Shown: in pieces, positions 1-8,198 of the stretch
Position numbering within the stretch: the stretch's first letter is position 1
Layout: each line of letters opens with the position of its first letter
NCBI GenBank assembly: GCA_963766195.1
Contig: CAVXYY010000016.1
Coordinates: 62,001 to 126,000, forward strand
Direction: 5' to 3'
DNA from: JAHEFT01 sp963766195
GTDB taxonomy: Bacteria > Pseudomonadota > Gammaproteobacteria > Xanthomonadales > SZUA-36
DNA length: 64,000 bases
Notes under the pieces: generated by a model
Databases searched by the model: none
What the model was told of the DNA's origin: nothing
Seen by the model: the letters and a program-made list of their open reading frames with translations, nothing else
Program-made: the position numbers and the translations under genes

Positions 1-90
1 CAGTTCCAGGGCCATTGCAGATGTGCCAATCAGCAGGAGCAGGGCAGTCAGTGCGACGATAGCCGACGGGAACAGTCGCAGATGTCGCAT
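1..90 (-). CDS. Exported protein, N-terminal fragment (probable peptide/solute-binding protein)
   Basis: Only the first 30 codons are in the window. They start with ATG at 90 and encode a clear Sec signal peptide: a basic start (MRHLR), a hydrophobic core rich in Leu and Ala, and a probable cleavage site after Ala-Met-Ala. The start lies 3 bases past the mltD stop on the same strand, so the two are probably cotranscribed. In Pseudomonas aeruginosa the gene after mltD encodes an extracellular solute-binding protein of an ABC transporter, and the same neighbours are present here. The product name is inferred from that synteny alone; the exported nature is seen directly. Confidence 0.5.
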   Translation of the reverse strand, partial: MRHLRLFPSAIVALTALLLLIGTSAMALEL

Positions 91-93
91 CGA

Positions 94-1684
94 TTAGAGC
101 TCGATACGGATGGACTGTCCGGGCCGGATCATCGAATCGCTGCCCAGGCTGTTCCAGCTTTTGAGATCAGCGACCCGCACCTTGTATTTGCGAGCAATGC
201 TCCAGAGTGAATCGCCCTGTTGCACCACGTATTTCACGCTGCCGCTGGCTTGCGGGACGCGGTTCTGCGGCCGGCTGGTAAAAGACAGTGATGGTGACTC
301 CCGCCCTGAGCCTGCGGGGGTCTGAAATATTGTTCCAGCGTTGCAGATCCTGAACGGACACCTTGTAGCGGCGCGCGATGACGGACAGGCTCTCACCACT
401 GCGAACACGGTGGGTGATCTGGTCAGCTGCAATCAGGCCGGACTGGAGGTTGGCCAGTTCCGTGGCGGCCTGCGCATAATACGGGTCCACCATCAGTTGA
501 TCATCCCTCGGCAGCTTGAGTTTCTGGCCCACGTGGATCACGTCGCCTTTCAGGTTATTACTGCTGCGCAGTACCGAGACCGGCACATGGTTTCGCGCGG
601 AAATTTCCGACAGCGTGTCGCCATTCTCCACCACCACCTGGTCCCAGCGCATCAGGACCGAAGCGCTGACTTTTTCAAGCCGGGTCTCGAGACGTTCGGC
701 GCCTTCAACCGGCAGTACAACCCGGTAAGGTCCGTCAGGTGAAGTCGCCCAGCGGTTGTAGCCGGGGTTCAGTGTAAACAACACATCGATCGGCACCTCT
801 GCCATCTGCGCAACCAGCACGAGGTCGGCCTGCTGACCGATATCAACCGCGGCAATGACCTGCTCATCGGGGGTCTTCGGAATGGTAAAGCCAAATTTTT
901 CAGGGTCGCTGAACAGGCAGGTCAGCCCCAGTAACTTGGGAACATAACCCCGGGTCTCGCGGGGCAGTTTGAGGTTCCAGAAATCTGCCGGTTTTCCGGC
1001 GGCACGGTTCTTGGCGACTTCGCGCTCAACCCGGTGTTCTCCCGAGTTGTACCCGGCCAGCGCCAACAGCCAGTCACCCTCGAACATGTCGGCCATGGTG
1101 CCAAGGTAGTCCAGCGCAGCCTCGGTTGAAGACCAGACATCCCGCCGGCCGTCGTACCACCAGTTCTGGTTCAGGCCGTACCTTCTGCCGGTGCCCGCGA
1201 TAAACTGCCAGGCTCCGAGTGCGCGGCCGCTGGAATAGGCGAACGGGTCATAGGCGGATTCGACGATCGGCAATAGCGCCAGTTCGCCGGGCAAACCGCG
1301 TTCTTCGATCTCTTCGGTGATGAAGTAAATCCAGGGCTCGGCGCGCTTGAAAATACGCGCCATGTATTCGGGCCGGTCGGCGTACCATTGCGCCCACTGC
1401 AGGTTTTGCTCATGGGCGGCGCAATCCTGCAGTGAGAAGCTGTGCACCAGCCGCTCCCAGACACTGTCGTGGACGTGTGCCTGCAACCCGTTGGCGGGTG
1501 CCGCCAGCGCAGGGGGTACATACAGGTGCTCATCGATTGTCGCAACGGAACTTGGAATGGCCTGTGCCGTGATGGGAACATCGGGAGCGTTCGCGACCGT
1601 CTCGGTCTTGCCATTGCCGGTAGTAACGCAACCCGCCAGGAAAAGCAGCATCAATGCTGTTAGCAGGCGTACAGGCACTATCAA
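94..1684 (-). CDS. mltD: Membrane-bound lytic murein transglycosylase D, LysM repeats (frameshifted near 3' end)
   Basis: A lipoprotein that cleaves the MurNAc-GlcNAc bond of peptidoglycan to give 1,6-anhydro ends, acting at the outer membrane. The lipobox ends at Cys19 (LAGC). The SLT domain spans about residues 95-260, with the probable catalytic Glu142 in LLPIVESAYDP, then ALGAWQFIAGTGRRYGL and LALAGYNSGE. Two LysM modules follow (about 345-395 and 425-475). A third, with VVQQGDSLWSIARKYKV, is read in another frame up to the stop at 94. The frame change lies between about 245 and 300. Three LysM modules fit the family, so an indel is more likely than a real truncation. gloB is upstream on the same strand. 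Confidence 0.93.
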
Positions 1685-1768
1685 CTCCCGATATCGTTGT
1701 TTAGTCAGCTATTATCGCTTTTGAGCGGGACAGGTCAAGCTGAAACTGGCTTCTGCTTGCGCGCCGTT

Positions 1769-2539
1769 TTACCAGCTGTCTTTCCACGCCCGGATCACCG
1801 CCAGGGTAGATTCCCCGGGTTTTGCGGCCGGATTGCGTTTTTTTGCCGCGGCGACAACCGCCGGATTCCGGCTTCTGAGGAAAGGGTTGACGGCCAGTTC
1901 TTCGCCAAGTTCGCTGGGCAAAGTGATGCGGCCAGTGGCCCTGGCGGCCTCTGCCGCGCTGGCCCGGACCGCCAGTCTTTTATTGGCGGGGTCGACCTCC
2001 CGGGCAAAATCGCAGTTTGAAAGCGTGTATTCATGTCCGCAATAAACCCGCGTGGCTGGCGGCAGGGCGGCGATTTTGTCCAGCGAGTCCTGCATCTGCG
2101 CGGGCGTGCCTTCAAACAGCCGGCCGCAACCCACGCTGAACAGCGTGTCGCCGCAAAAAAGGCAGCCATGGCCGTAAAATGCGATATGGCTGGAAGTATG
2201 CCCCGGCACCTCGATGACTTCGAACTTGAGTTTGAGTTTTGGCAAATTCACCGTTTCACCCTCGCCATAGCTTCGGTCCTGGCCGGGAATTCGGCTGTCG
2301 CGGGGGCCAAAAACCTTTGCGCCGGTCGCACTGGCCAATTCGGCGGCGCCGCCGATATGGTCCATGTGGTGGTGCGTGAGGAGTATATAATCGAGCTGCA
2401 GGCCGGCTTGCCGTAGCGCTTTTTCCACCGGCCCGGCATCGCCAGGGTCCACCACGGCACAATGTTTTCCACCTGACGAAATGAGCCAGATATAATTGTC
2501 GGTAAATGCGGGAATCGCGGTCACGGAAATTTCAGGCAT
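1769..2539 (-). CDS. gloB: Hydroxyacylglutathione hydrolase (glyoxalase II)
   Basis: Hydrolyses S-D-lactoylglutathione to D-lactate and glutathione, the second step of methylglyoxal detoxification in the cytosol. At 256 aa it has the usual length. The metallo-beta-lactamase dinuclear metal site is present: THHHMDH at residues 55-61, then VPGHTSSH, CGDTLF and CGHEYT. The C-terminal LRSRNP segment matches the glutathione-binding end of the family. It lies between mltD and a divergent methyltransferase, exactly as in Pseudomonas. Confidence 0.96.
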   Translation of the reverse strand: MPEISVTAIPAFTDNYIWLISSGGKHCAVVDPGDAGPVEKALRQAGLQLDYILLTHHHMDHIGGAAELASATGAKVFGPRDSRIPGQDRSYGEGETVNLPKLKLKFEVIEVPGHTSSHIAFYGHGCLFCGDTLFSVGCGRLFEGTPAQMQDSLDKIAALPPATRVYCGHEYTLSNCDFAREVDPANKRLAVRASAAEAARATGRITLPSELGEELAVNPFLRSRNPAVVAAAKKRNPAAKPGESTLAVIRAWKDSW

Positions 2540-2630
2540 GTTTCACTCCAAATGGCTCCATGTTGGTACCGTTTCCGGGAGGAAGGTCCGTTATTCTAGC
2601 AAAAGAAACACAAGGGCCTGCAGATAGATA

Positions 2631-3302
2631 ATGGGGCTCTTTTCAAAATCAAGTGAGCACCGGGTGGCGCTGAAAAACCTGTCGCAAGGCCTGTTGCAAA
2701 GCGCCGGGAAGACCGGGGCAAACGGTAACCTGCTCGAGATTCACCATCCGTCCGCCCCGCTGTTCGACCCGGCTTTCCTGCACGAATCTTCCGGTATCTG
2801 CGGGCTTTCGATCAGCCTGAACCAGGATTCGAACGGCCGGGGGAAACAGAAAATTCGTTGCGATTCTGACCAGTTACCGTTCCAGGACAGGGTATTCCAG
2901 ACCGTGGTGTTACACCACGTCGTCAGCGACGGCGCGGAACCGGAGTTGGAAGAGGCGGTCCGGGTACTCGCCCGGGATGGTGTTTTGATCCTGCTCGGGC
3001 TGAACCGCATGGGCTGGAGGTACCGGTTCCAGGAGCGCGCCGGGAGCCTGCCCGGCATGTCCCCGCTGAAGGTCAAGGTGCGGCTGGAATCGCTGGGCAT
3101 GTCGATGCAGGGCTTTGCCGGGGCAGGGTTGGGTGGCCTGCAACGGCCCGCCTGGATGAACAGTGGGTTCGCCAGCCTGGGAGCTCCACTGGCCGACGTC
3201 ATCCTGTTACAGGCCAGGCACGCCAATCATCCGGAAGTCACGCCGCTCCGGTTCGAAAAACCACGCCGGGGCGTTGTACAATCAGCAGCCATGCGCGGCT
3301 GA
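2631..3302 (+). CDS. SAM-dependent methyltransferase-like protein
   Basis: A 223-aa protein. The middle resembles the Methyltransf_11 core: an acidic residue followed by LPFQDRVFQTVVLHHVV (about residues 83-100), then a strand in VRVLARDGVLILLGLNRMGW. The usual glycine-rich motif I is weak or absent in the N-terminal part (LLEIHHPSAPLF), so activity is uncertain. It is divergent from gloB and directly precedes rnhA; in Pseudomonas a methyltransferase gene occupies the same place. The substrate is unknown. Confidence 0.75.
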   Translation: MGLFSKSSEHRVALKNLSQGLLQSAGKTGANGNLLEIHHPSAPLFDPAFLHESSGICGLSISLNQDSNGRGKQKIRCDSDQLPFQDRVFQTVVLHHVVSDGAEPELEEAVRVLARDGVLILLGLNRMGWRYRFQERAGSLPGMSPLKVKVRLESLGMSMQGFAGAGLGGLQRPAWMNSGFASLGAPLADVILLQARHANHPEVTPLRFEKPRRGVVQSAAMRG

Positions 3303-3327
3303 ACAAAACCAGGGCCTTTTAATACTG

Positions 3328-3762
3328 ATGACAATAAAAAACAAGGTCGTGATTTACACCGATGGCGCGTGCAGTGGAAATCCCGGACCGGGCGGCTGGG
3401 GCAGTGTCCTGATCTACAACGGCCACCGCCGCGAGTTGTCCGGCGGGGATGCGGAAACGACCAATAACCGGATGGAAATGATGGCCGTGATCCAGGCGCT
3501 CGAAACCCTGAAAAGGCCTTGCGTAACCATCATTCATACCGATTCGGTTTACGTCATGAAAGGAATGACCGAGTGGATCGGCGAATGGAAAAAGCGCAAC
3601 TGGAAAACCGCGGCCAAAAAGCCGGTTAAAAACGTTGAACTCTGGCAGCGGCTGGAGAAGGCAGTAAACAGTCACGACGTCGCATGGAAATGGGTCAAGG
3701 GCCACAGCGGCGTGCCCGAAAATGAACGGGCCGATGAACTCGCCCGCCTGGCTATTCCGTAG
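3328..3762 (+). CDS. rnhA: Ribonuclease HI
   Basis: Cleaves the RNA strand of RNA-DNA hybrids (R-loops and Okazaki primers). The 144-aa product begins at ATG 3328; an in-frame extension upstream only overlaps the methyltransferase gene. The catalytic DEDD residues are visible in YTDGACSGNPGPGGWG, NNRMEMMAV, HTDSVYV and NERADELA. The stop codon TAG at 3760 is the TAG of a GTAGGAGCG repeat end. dnaQ follows, and rnhA-dnaQ is a classical pair. Confidence 0.97.
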   Translation: MTIKNKVVIYTDGACSGNPGPGGWGSVLIYNGHRRELSGGDAETTNNRMEMMAVIQALETLKRPCVTIIHTDSVYVMKGMTEWIGEWKKRNWKTAAKKPVKNVELWQRLEKAVNSHDVAWKWVKGHSGVPENERADELARLAIP

Positions 3763-3775
3763 GAGCGGATTAGCA
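3759..3775 (+). repeat. GTAG-headed REP fragment overlapping rnhA stop
   Basis: GTAGGAGCGGATTAGC, the 5' end of the window-wide palindromic family without its downstream half. Its TAG is the rnhA stop codon. Confidence 0.7.
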
Positions 3776-3780
3776 TAGGC

Positions 3781-3840
3781 GATGGAGACAGGACGGTTTT
3801 GCCGTAGGCAAAGAAGTCCTGTTGGAACGCCGTCATGCGT
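3781..3840 (-). repeat. Hairpin repeat family 2, copy A
   Basis: About 60 bases that recur at 4643 and 50611. Read on the minus strand it holds nested palindromes: an outer ACAGGAC/GTCCTGT stem and an inner TTTGCC/GGCAAA stem around a 3-base loop. It is inverted relative to the copy after dnaQ, so the two flank dnaQ. It is unrelated in sequence to the GTAG palindromes. Confidence 0.75.
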
Positions 3841-3865
3841 CCGCGATAGAAGGGTAAAACTAAGC

Positions 3866-4564
3866 ATGCGACAAATCATCCTCGACACCGAAACCACCGG
3901 ACTCGAACCCTCCGACGGCCACCGTATCATCGAGATCGGCTGCGTCGAGCTGATCGACAGGCGCCTGGGCAGCAATCGTTTCCACCAGTACATCAACCCG
4001 CAGCGCGACATCGAAGACGGGGCGCTGGAAGTGCATGGCATCAGCGGTGAATTCCTGCAGGACAAGCCGGTTTTCGCCGATATCGTCGGCGATTTGCTTG
4101 AATTCGTCGACGGCGCAGAGCTGATCATCCACAACGCCCCGTTCGATATCGGATTCCTGGACTGGGAACTGTCGTTGCTGGGTCGCCAGGATCGCATGAT
4201 CGACCATGTCTCCGTGCTGGACACGCTGGAACTGGCGCGTGACCTGCACCCCGGCCAGCGCAACAGCCTGGACGCCCTGTGCAAGCGTTACGAAGTCGAT
4301 AACAGCAGCCGGACGCTTCACGGCGCCTTGCTCGACGCTGAAATACTGGCGGACGTCTACCTGGCGATGACGGGTGGGCAATCCGACCTCGGGCTGCATT
4401 TCCAGGCCGATGAACCGGTCGATCACGAACCCGGCGACATCAGCCTGGATGTCCGGCCAAAGCTGTTGGTGCTGACCGCAAGCCGACCGGAGACTGTCGG
4501 CGCACGAGGCGCGCATCCACGCGATCCGGAGAAGTCCGGGCATTGCCTGTGGAACGATCTCTGA
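3866..4564 (+). CDS. dnaQ: DNA polymerase III epsilon subunit (3'-5' proofreading exonuclease)
   Basis: The proofreading subunit of the replicase core. ATG 3866 is chosen because the protein then begins directly with MRQIILDTETTGLEP, as in the family (Asp7 and Glu9 are metal ligands). Exo II is HNAPFDIGFLDWEL and Exo III is TLHGALLDAEILADVYLAMTGG, so the DEDDh set is complete. The C-terminal alpha-binding tail ends KSGHCLW as expected. Between about 4487 and 4531, however, the conserved AHEARIHAIR stretch lies in a neighbouring frame. Two compensating single-base indels therefore scramble about 15 residues without ending the protein. Family-2 repeats flank the gene. Confidence 0.95.
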   Translation: MRQIILDTETTGLEPSDGHRIIEIGCVELIDRRLGSNRFHQYINPQRDIEDGALEVHGISGEFLQDKPVFADIVGDLLEFVDGAELIIHNAPFDIGFLDWELSLLGRQDRMIDHVSVLDTLELARDLHPGQRNSLDALCKRYEVDNSSRTLHGALLDAEILADVYLAMTGGQSDLGLHFQADEPVDHEPGDISLDVRPKLLVLTASRPETVGARGAHPRDPEKSGHCLWNDL

Positions 4565-4572
4565 TTAGCTTT

Positions 4573-4616
4573 TCGCGAATGAATTCGCTCCCACGTAGGA
4601 GCGAATTCATTCGCGA
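4573..4616. repeat. GTAG-type REP palindrome
   Basis: A perfect inverted repeat with 19-base arms beginning TCGCGAATGAATTCGCTCC and a 6-base spacer. It lies just after dnaQ. Confidence 0.8.
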
Positions 4617-4642
4617 TTTAAGGTCTGATTGATTTTTCGCGA

Positions 4643-4704
4643 ACGCACGACGGCATTCCAACAGGACTTCTTTGCCTTCGGCAAAACCGCTCTGTCTTCA
4701 GCGC
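4643..4704 (+). repeat. Hairpin repeat family 2, copy B
   Basis: Carries GCACGACGGCATTCCAACAG, then a nested hairpin with TTTGCC/GGCAAA at its top. It is nearly identical to the reverse complement of 3781-3840. Confidence 0.75.
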
Positions 4705-4710
4705 CCGTGC

Positions 4711-4746
4711 TAATTCGCTCCCACGTAGGAGCGGATTTATCCGCGA
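4711..4746. repeat. GTAG-type REP, incomplete palindrome
   Basis: AATTCGCTCCCACGTAGGAG followed by CGGATTTATCCGCGA. It sits between dnaQ and the convergent mltF stop. Together with the two repeats upstream it fills the whole 180-base intergenic space. Confidence 0.7.
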
Positions 4747-4747
4747 C

Positions 4748-6178
4748 TTAAAGGGCAGGGTCCGGCCTTGCCCGCGACTCACCGGTCATCAACAAAGGAT
4801 GATCCCGCGTGTCCATCCACACCAGGATTTCATAATACGCCTGGATATTCTCGACAAACTGCCTGGTTTCGTGACCACGCGCAAAACCGTAGCGGGTCTG
4901 TTGGTGCCATTTCTCCTGGCCCAGCAGCTCCAGCCGCTGGCTGACATCGTCCCAGGAATCCGGGTCACCACCCTGGATTTCGGTCAGTACGCGCACATCT
5001 TCAAGGTGCCCCATGCCGAGGTTGTAGGCAGCCAGCGCCATCCAGGTCCGGTCGGGTTCCGCGATGTCGGCGGGTAACCGTTTCCGGAGGCGCTGCAAAT
5101 AGCGCGCTCCGCCGTCAATGCTCTCTTCCGGATCGAGGCGGTCCGTCACGCCCAGCAAATTTGCCGTACGTTGGGTCAGCATCATCAATCCGCGGACGCC
5201 GGTCCTGGATTCGGCCAGCGGGTCCCAGTGCGATTCCTGGTAGCCGATCGCGGCCAGCAGGCGCCAATCCATGTCCAGGCTGTCTGCCGCCTGCTGAAAC
5301 AACGGGAGCAGGTCAGGCAGGCGTTCCCGCACCTGCTGCAGAAACTGGAACATCTTGACCCGGTCCAACTGGGTCTCGGGCTGGTAGAAAGCGTTTTGGA
5401 TGCCCTTCAGGAAGTCGCTGTTCCCGGCCTCGAGCATAAACTCGCGTGCTTTCTGGACCAGGCTGTCATCCGGGCCCGGCTGAAATGCCCAGGCCAATGG
5501 CAGCGTTTCAGACAGGGTGAAAGCCTCGGCCACTCTCGGATAGTAGTGCCCGTTCAAATTGTAGATGGTCGAATCAAGCAGCGTAACGTCAATGGCGCCA
5601 TCCGCCACGGCCAGCAGAAGTTCCTCAACGCCAACATCGCTGCGCGATTCCCACTCGAGTTCCGGCACCGACTTCTTGGCTTCGATCAGCGCATCCTCGT
5701 AGCTGCTGCCGGCGATGACCATGATCTTCAGATCAGCGAGGTCTTCCATCGATTTGGGGCGGCGCTGGCCGCGGCGGTAAACCACGACCGTGGTCGTTTC
5801 CAGGTAGTCCGGGCCAAAATTGAACAGCAGTTCGCGTTCCGGGGTGCGCGCCAGGTTGGCGGCAATCAGGTCGCCTTCACCGTCGAGCAAAAGATGGGTC
5901 AACTGGTTGAACGCGGCAGCGACTTCGACCTCCAGTTCAACGCCCAGGTAATCGGCGAACCTGCGGACGAGTTCATAATCAGGCCCGGTCGGCCCATCCG
6001 GCCCGAGGTAGTAGCTGCTCGCACCGTTGCGCGTGAGCATGGTCAGGCTGCCGCGCTGCAATACCTGTTCGAGTTGAGTCGGCTGATCGTTACCGGAGTA
6101 GAGAAATAAAAGCAGAACGGCGCCGATCAGCGCCGTTCTTAGCCCCTTAAAAACCGTCTGAATTGTGAACCGTTGCAA
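4748..6178 (-). CDS. mltF: Membrane-bound lytic murein transglycosylase F
   Basis: A 476-aa enzyme with the typical two-domain layout. An N-terminal membrane segment (about residues 13-28) is followed by an SBP_bac_3-like sensor domain (about 38-265, with motifs such as TPERELLFNFGPDYLETT). An SLT catalytic domain follows (about 290-430): AAIGYQESHWDP with the catalytic Glu, GVRGLMMLTQRTA and ALAAYNLGMGHL. It cleaves peptidoglycan glycosidic bonds at the outer membrane. It is monocistronic and convergent with dnaQ. Confidence 0.95.
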   Translation of the reverse strand: MQRFTIQTVFKGLRTALIGAVLLLFLYSGNDQPTQLEQVLQRGSLTMLTRNGASSYYLGPDGPTGPDYELVRRFADYLGVELEVEVAAAFNQLTHLLLDGEGDLIAANLARTPERELLFNFGPDYLETTTVVVYRRGQRRPKSMEDLADLKIMVIAGSSYEDALIEAKKSVPELEWESRSDVGVEELLLAVADGAIDVTLLDSTIYNLNGHYYPRVAEAFTLSETLPLAWAFQPGPDDSLVQKAREFMLEAGNSDFLKGIQNAFYQPETQLDRVKMFQFLQQVRERLPDLLPLFQQAADSLDMDWRLLAAIGYQESHWDPLAESRTGVRGLMMLTQRTANLLGVTDRLDPEESIDGGARYLQRLRKRLPADIAEPDRTWMALAAYNLGMGHLEDVRVLTEIQGGDPDSWDDVSQRLELLGQEKWHQQTRYGFARGHETRQFVENIQAYYEILVWMDTRDHPLLMTGESRARPDPAL

Positions 6179-6207
6179 GAGGCAATGTGATTTTAATCAG
6201 GCGGGAA

Positions 6208-6625
6208 TTATTCCCAGCAGGCAGCAGGCTCTTTAACGCCGTTCTGGTTGCAGGGTCAGCAGGCATACCGGGTTTGTCGCAGGATGTTCCATCTTTGGCT
6301 TCGTCGTTAGTTGGTCACCTTTCGCCGTTGCCTGAAGCGTATAGGCGTGGCTGACCTGTGCGGCGATACTGAAATCATAATGATCATTGGTACGGCGCAG
6401 CCAGCTGGTCAGTAGTGGCGTACTGAGGTGGTTGTTCGATCGCCAGATTTCCTGGTTGATCGACCAGTTCATCAGCAATTGCTGAGCTTCGCCACGGTTG
6501 GCTTTGCGGACATATTGAACATAGGACGGATAAGCGATGGCGAGCAAAATGGCCACTATCATCACCACAATCATGAGTTCGATAATGGTGAAACCCTTAA
6601 ATTTATTTCTCTGTAAAGTTTTCAT
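6208..6625 (-). CDS. pilE: Type IV pilin of the PilE type (frameshifted C-terminus)
   Basis: A class III prepilin: a short leader ends at Gly11, followed by FTIIELMIVVMIVAILLAIA with the conserved Glu at +5. The uninterrupted frame stops at 6233. One extra base near 6253 explains this: removing it gives the family C-terminus NGVKEPAACWE and a stop at 6208. The gene is divergent from the FimT-PilW-PilX-PilV operon. In other gammaproteobacteria pilE lies at the end of the minor pilin cluster, so it probably serves the same pilus. Confidence 0.85.
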
Positions 6626-6782
6626 AACGCTCCCGATTTTCCCTTTTCAGGCCCCCCGAAACAGTCGTTTCCGGACAGGCGGTTTCTTACAAACGACAAG
6701 CGGTCTGACAAAACGCCCCTGATCCCTCGAGGCGCACCTATACTATAAACCGTAAGCCAATCATATTCTCCTGAGGTGCGAT

Positions 6783-7428
6783 ATGCCAATTCAAGCACAC
6801 ACCCGGAGGGATCCACAGAAAGGGAAAAAGGAATTTTCCACAAACAAGGGGTTCACTCTGATCGAACTGATGATCGGAGTGGGAGTTCTGGCCATTATCA
6901 TGTCTCTGGCTCTTCCTTCATACCGTACGATCATTGAAAAACGACAGGTTACCAGGGGTGCCGAACAACTCGGCGCCTTTCTCAGTGCGGTGCAAATGGA
7001 AGCCGTCAAACGTAGTGAAAATATCGCAGTCAGTTATTCAAGGACCGACTCGGATACCTGGTGTATCGGAATCGTTTCTGGAACAGCTCCCTGTGACTGC
7101 ACTGACACAGACATTGCTACTGCCGATTGCAAGATTTCGGGCGAGGATCAAATGACGTATTATTAATGGGGACAGTCTCAGCTATCCGGGCATCATGGAC
7201 GATATGAGTGACCTGAGCGATGATGGGTACTTTGTTTACGATCCAGCGCGTGGCCTAGTCTACGCTGATGATGATCTCTTAGATTATGACTCGGCTGAAT
7301 TGAAACTGTCCTGTCGGATAAACGAAACCTACGCTTTGAATGTGCAGGTCAGCCAGACTGGACGGATCAGGTTGTGTTCCGACAGTTCCGACAAACAAGT
7401 ACCGGGGTATGACGTATGTACACCTTAA
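6783..7428 (+). CDS. FimT/GspH-type minor pilin, operon copy 1 (frameshifted)
   Basis: A pseudopilin that caps or primes the pilus. The leader ends at Gly23, then FTLIELMIGVGVLAIIMSLALPSYR with Glu+5. The GspH/FimT domain continues with EKRQVTRGAEQLGAFLSAVQMEAVKR and DTWCIGI. The frame breaks near 7158; the next frame gives IINGDSLSYPGIM and runs to GYDVCTP at 7428. A ribosome site (GAGGTG) precedes ATG 6783. It is the first gene of a four-gene operon that is repeated from 12154. Confidence 0.8.
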
Positions 7429-8169
7429 AATACATCCAGAATGTAGTGCGCAACAATTCAGCCGGGATCGAACGCCAGACCGGTGCAACCCTGATAGAAC
7501 TGCATGATCGCATTGGCGCTCAGCCTGATAGTCACCTCTTCGATGGTCGTACTGATGGGCAATTCGATGGGTTCGGCAACCCGAATCATCGAGATGTCCC
7601 AACTGACGGATGAGTTGCGGAACTCGATGAGCATGATGAGTCGTGACGTGCGGCGGGCGAATTACAACGTCAACGCAATCTACTGTTTCGCCAACTCTGA
7701 GTGCGGTGATGAACGCGAACGCATCGGCAATACAGGCTGACAATATCACGCTCAGCGGGGACCGAATTCGACGATCGTTGCATGGTTTTTGGCCTGGATC
7801 GTGACTGGGACGGCAATGCCGACAATGATGGTGGCGGCGCTTTCCGGTTGAAAAAAGAAAATGGTGTCGGCAGGATTGAAATGTGGGTCGACAATGAATG
7901 CCAATCCCAATTGTGCGTCAGTAAATCCTGCGGAATGGGTATCGATTACCGATCCCGGCTTCGTCAACATCACGCTTTTCAGAGTTGACAATTCAGCTAC
8001 GGCTGGAAGCTACACGACAGATTTGGGTGAGGCCGGCGGAGCCACTTTGAGGCAACATGTGCGCTTCGTGCAAATGCAGATCGATGGCGAACTGTTAATG
8101 GATAACACGATTAGCCGTAGTATCGTGGACACGGTCAATGTCCGTAACGACTTTTACGAACACCTGTAA
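7416..8169 (+). CDS. PilW-like minor pilin, operon copy 1 (several frameshifts)
   Basis: Starts at ATG 7416, overlapping the end of the FimT gene by 13 bases. The pilin signature is RQTGATLIEL followed, after a one-base insertion near 7503, by MIALALSLIVTSSMVVLMG. Then come ELRNSMSMMSRDVRRANYNVNAIYC, DRDWDGNADNDGGGAFRL and, in a further frame, ITLFRVDNSATAGSY to the stop at 8169. At least four indels are needed to read it through. The closest match is the gene at 12806, sharing MMSRDVRRA.YN and the DRD.DG block. Confidence 0.75.
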
Positions 8170-8198
8170 GCCGGCGAATTGAATTGATTGAGGAATGC

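Noticed and set aside
4573..4746. Dense short repeats as a possible CRISPR array
   Set aside because: The units are palindromic, irregularly spaced, of mixed families, and have no equal-length unique spacers. No cas gene is present.
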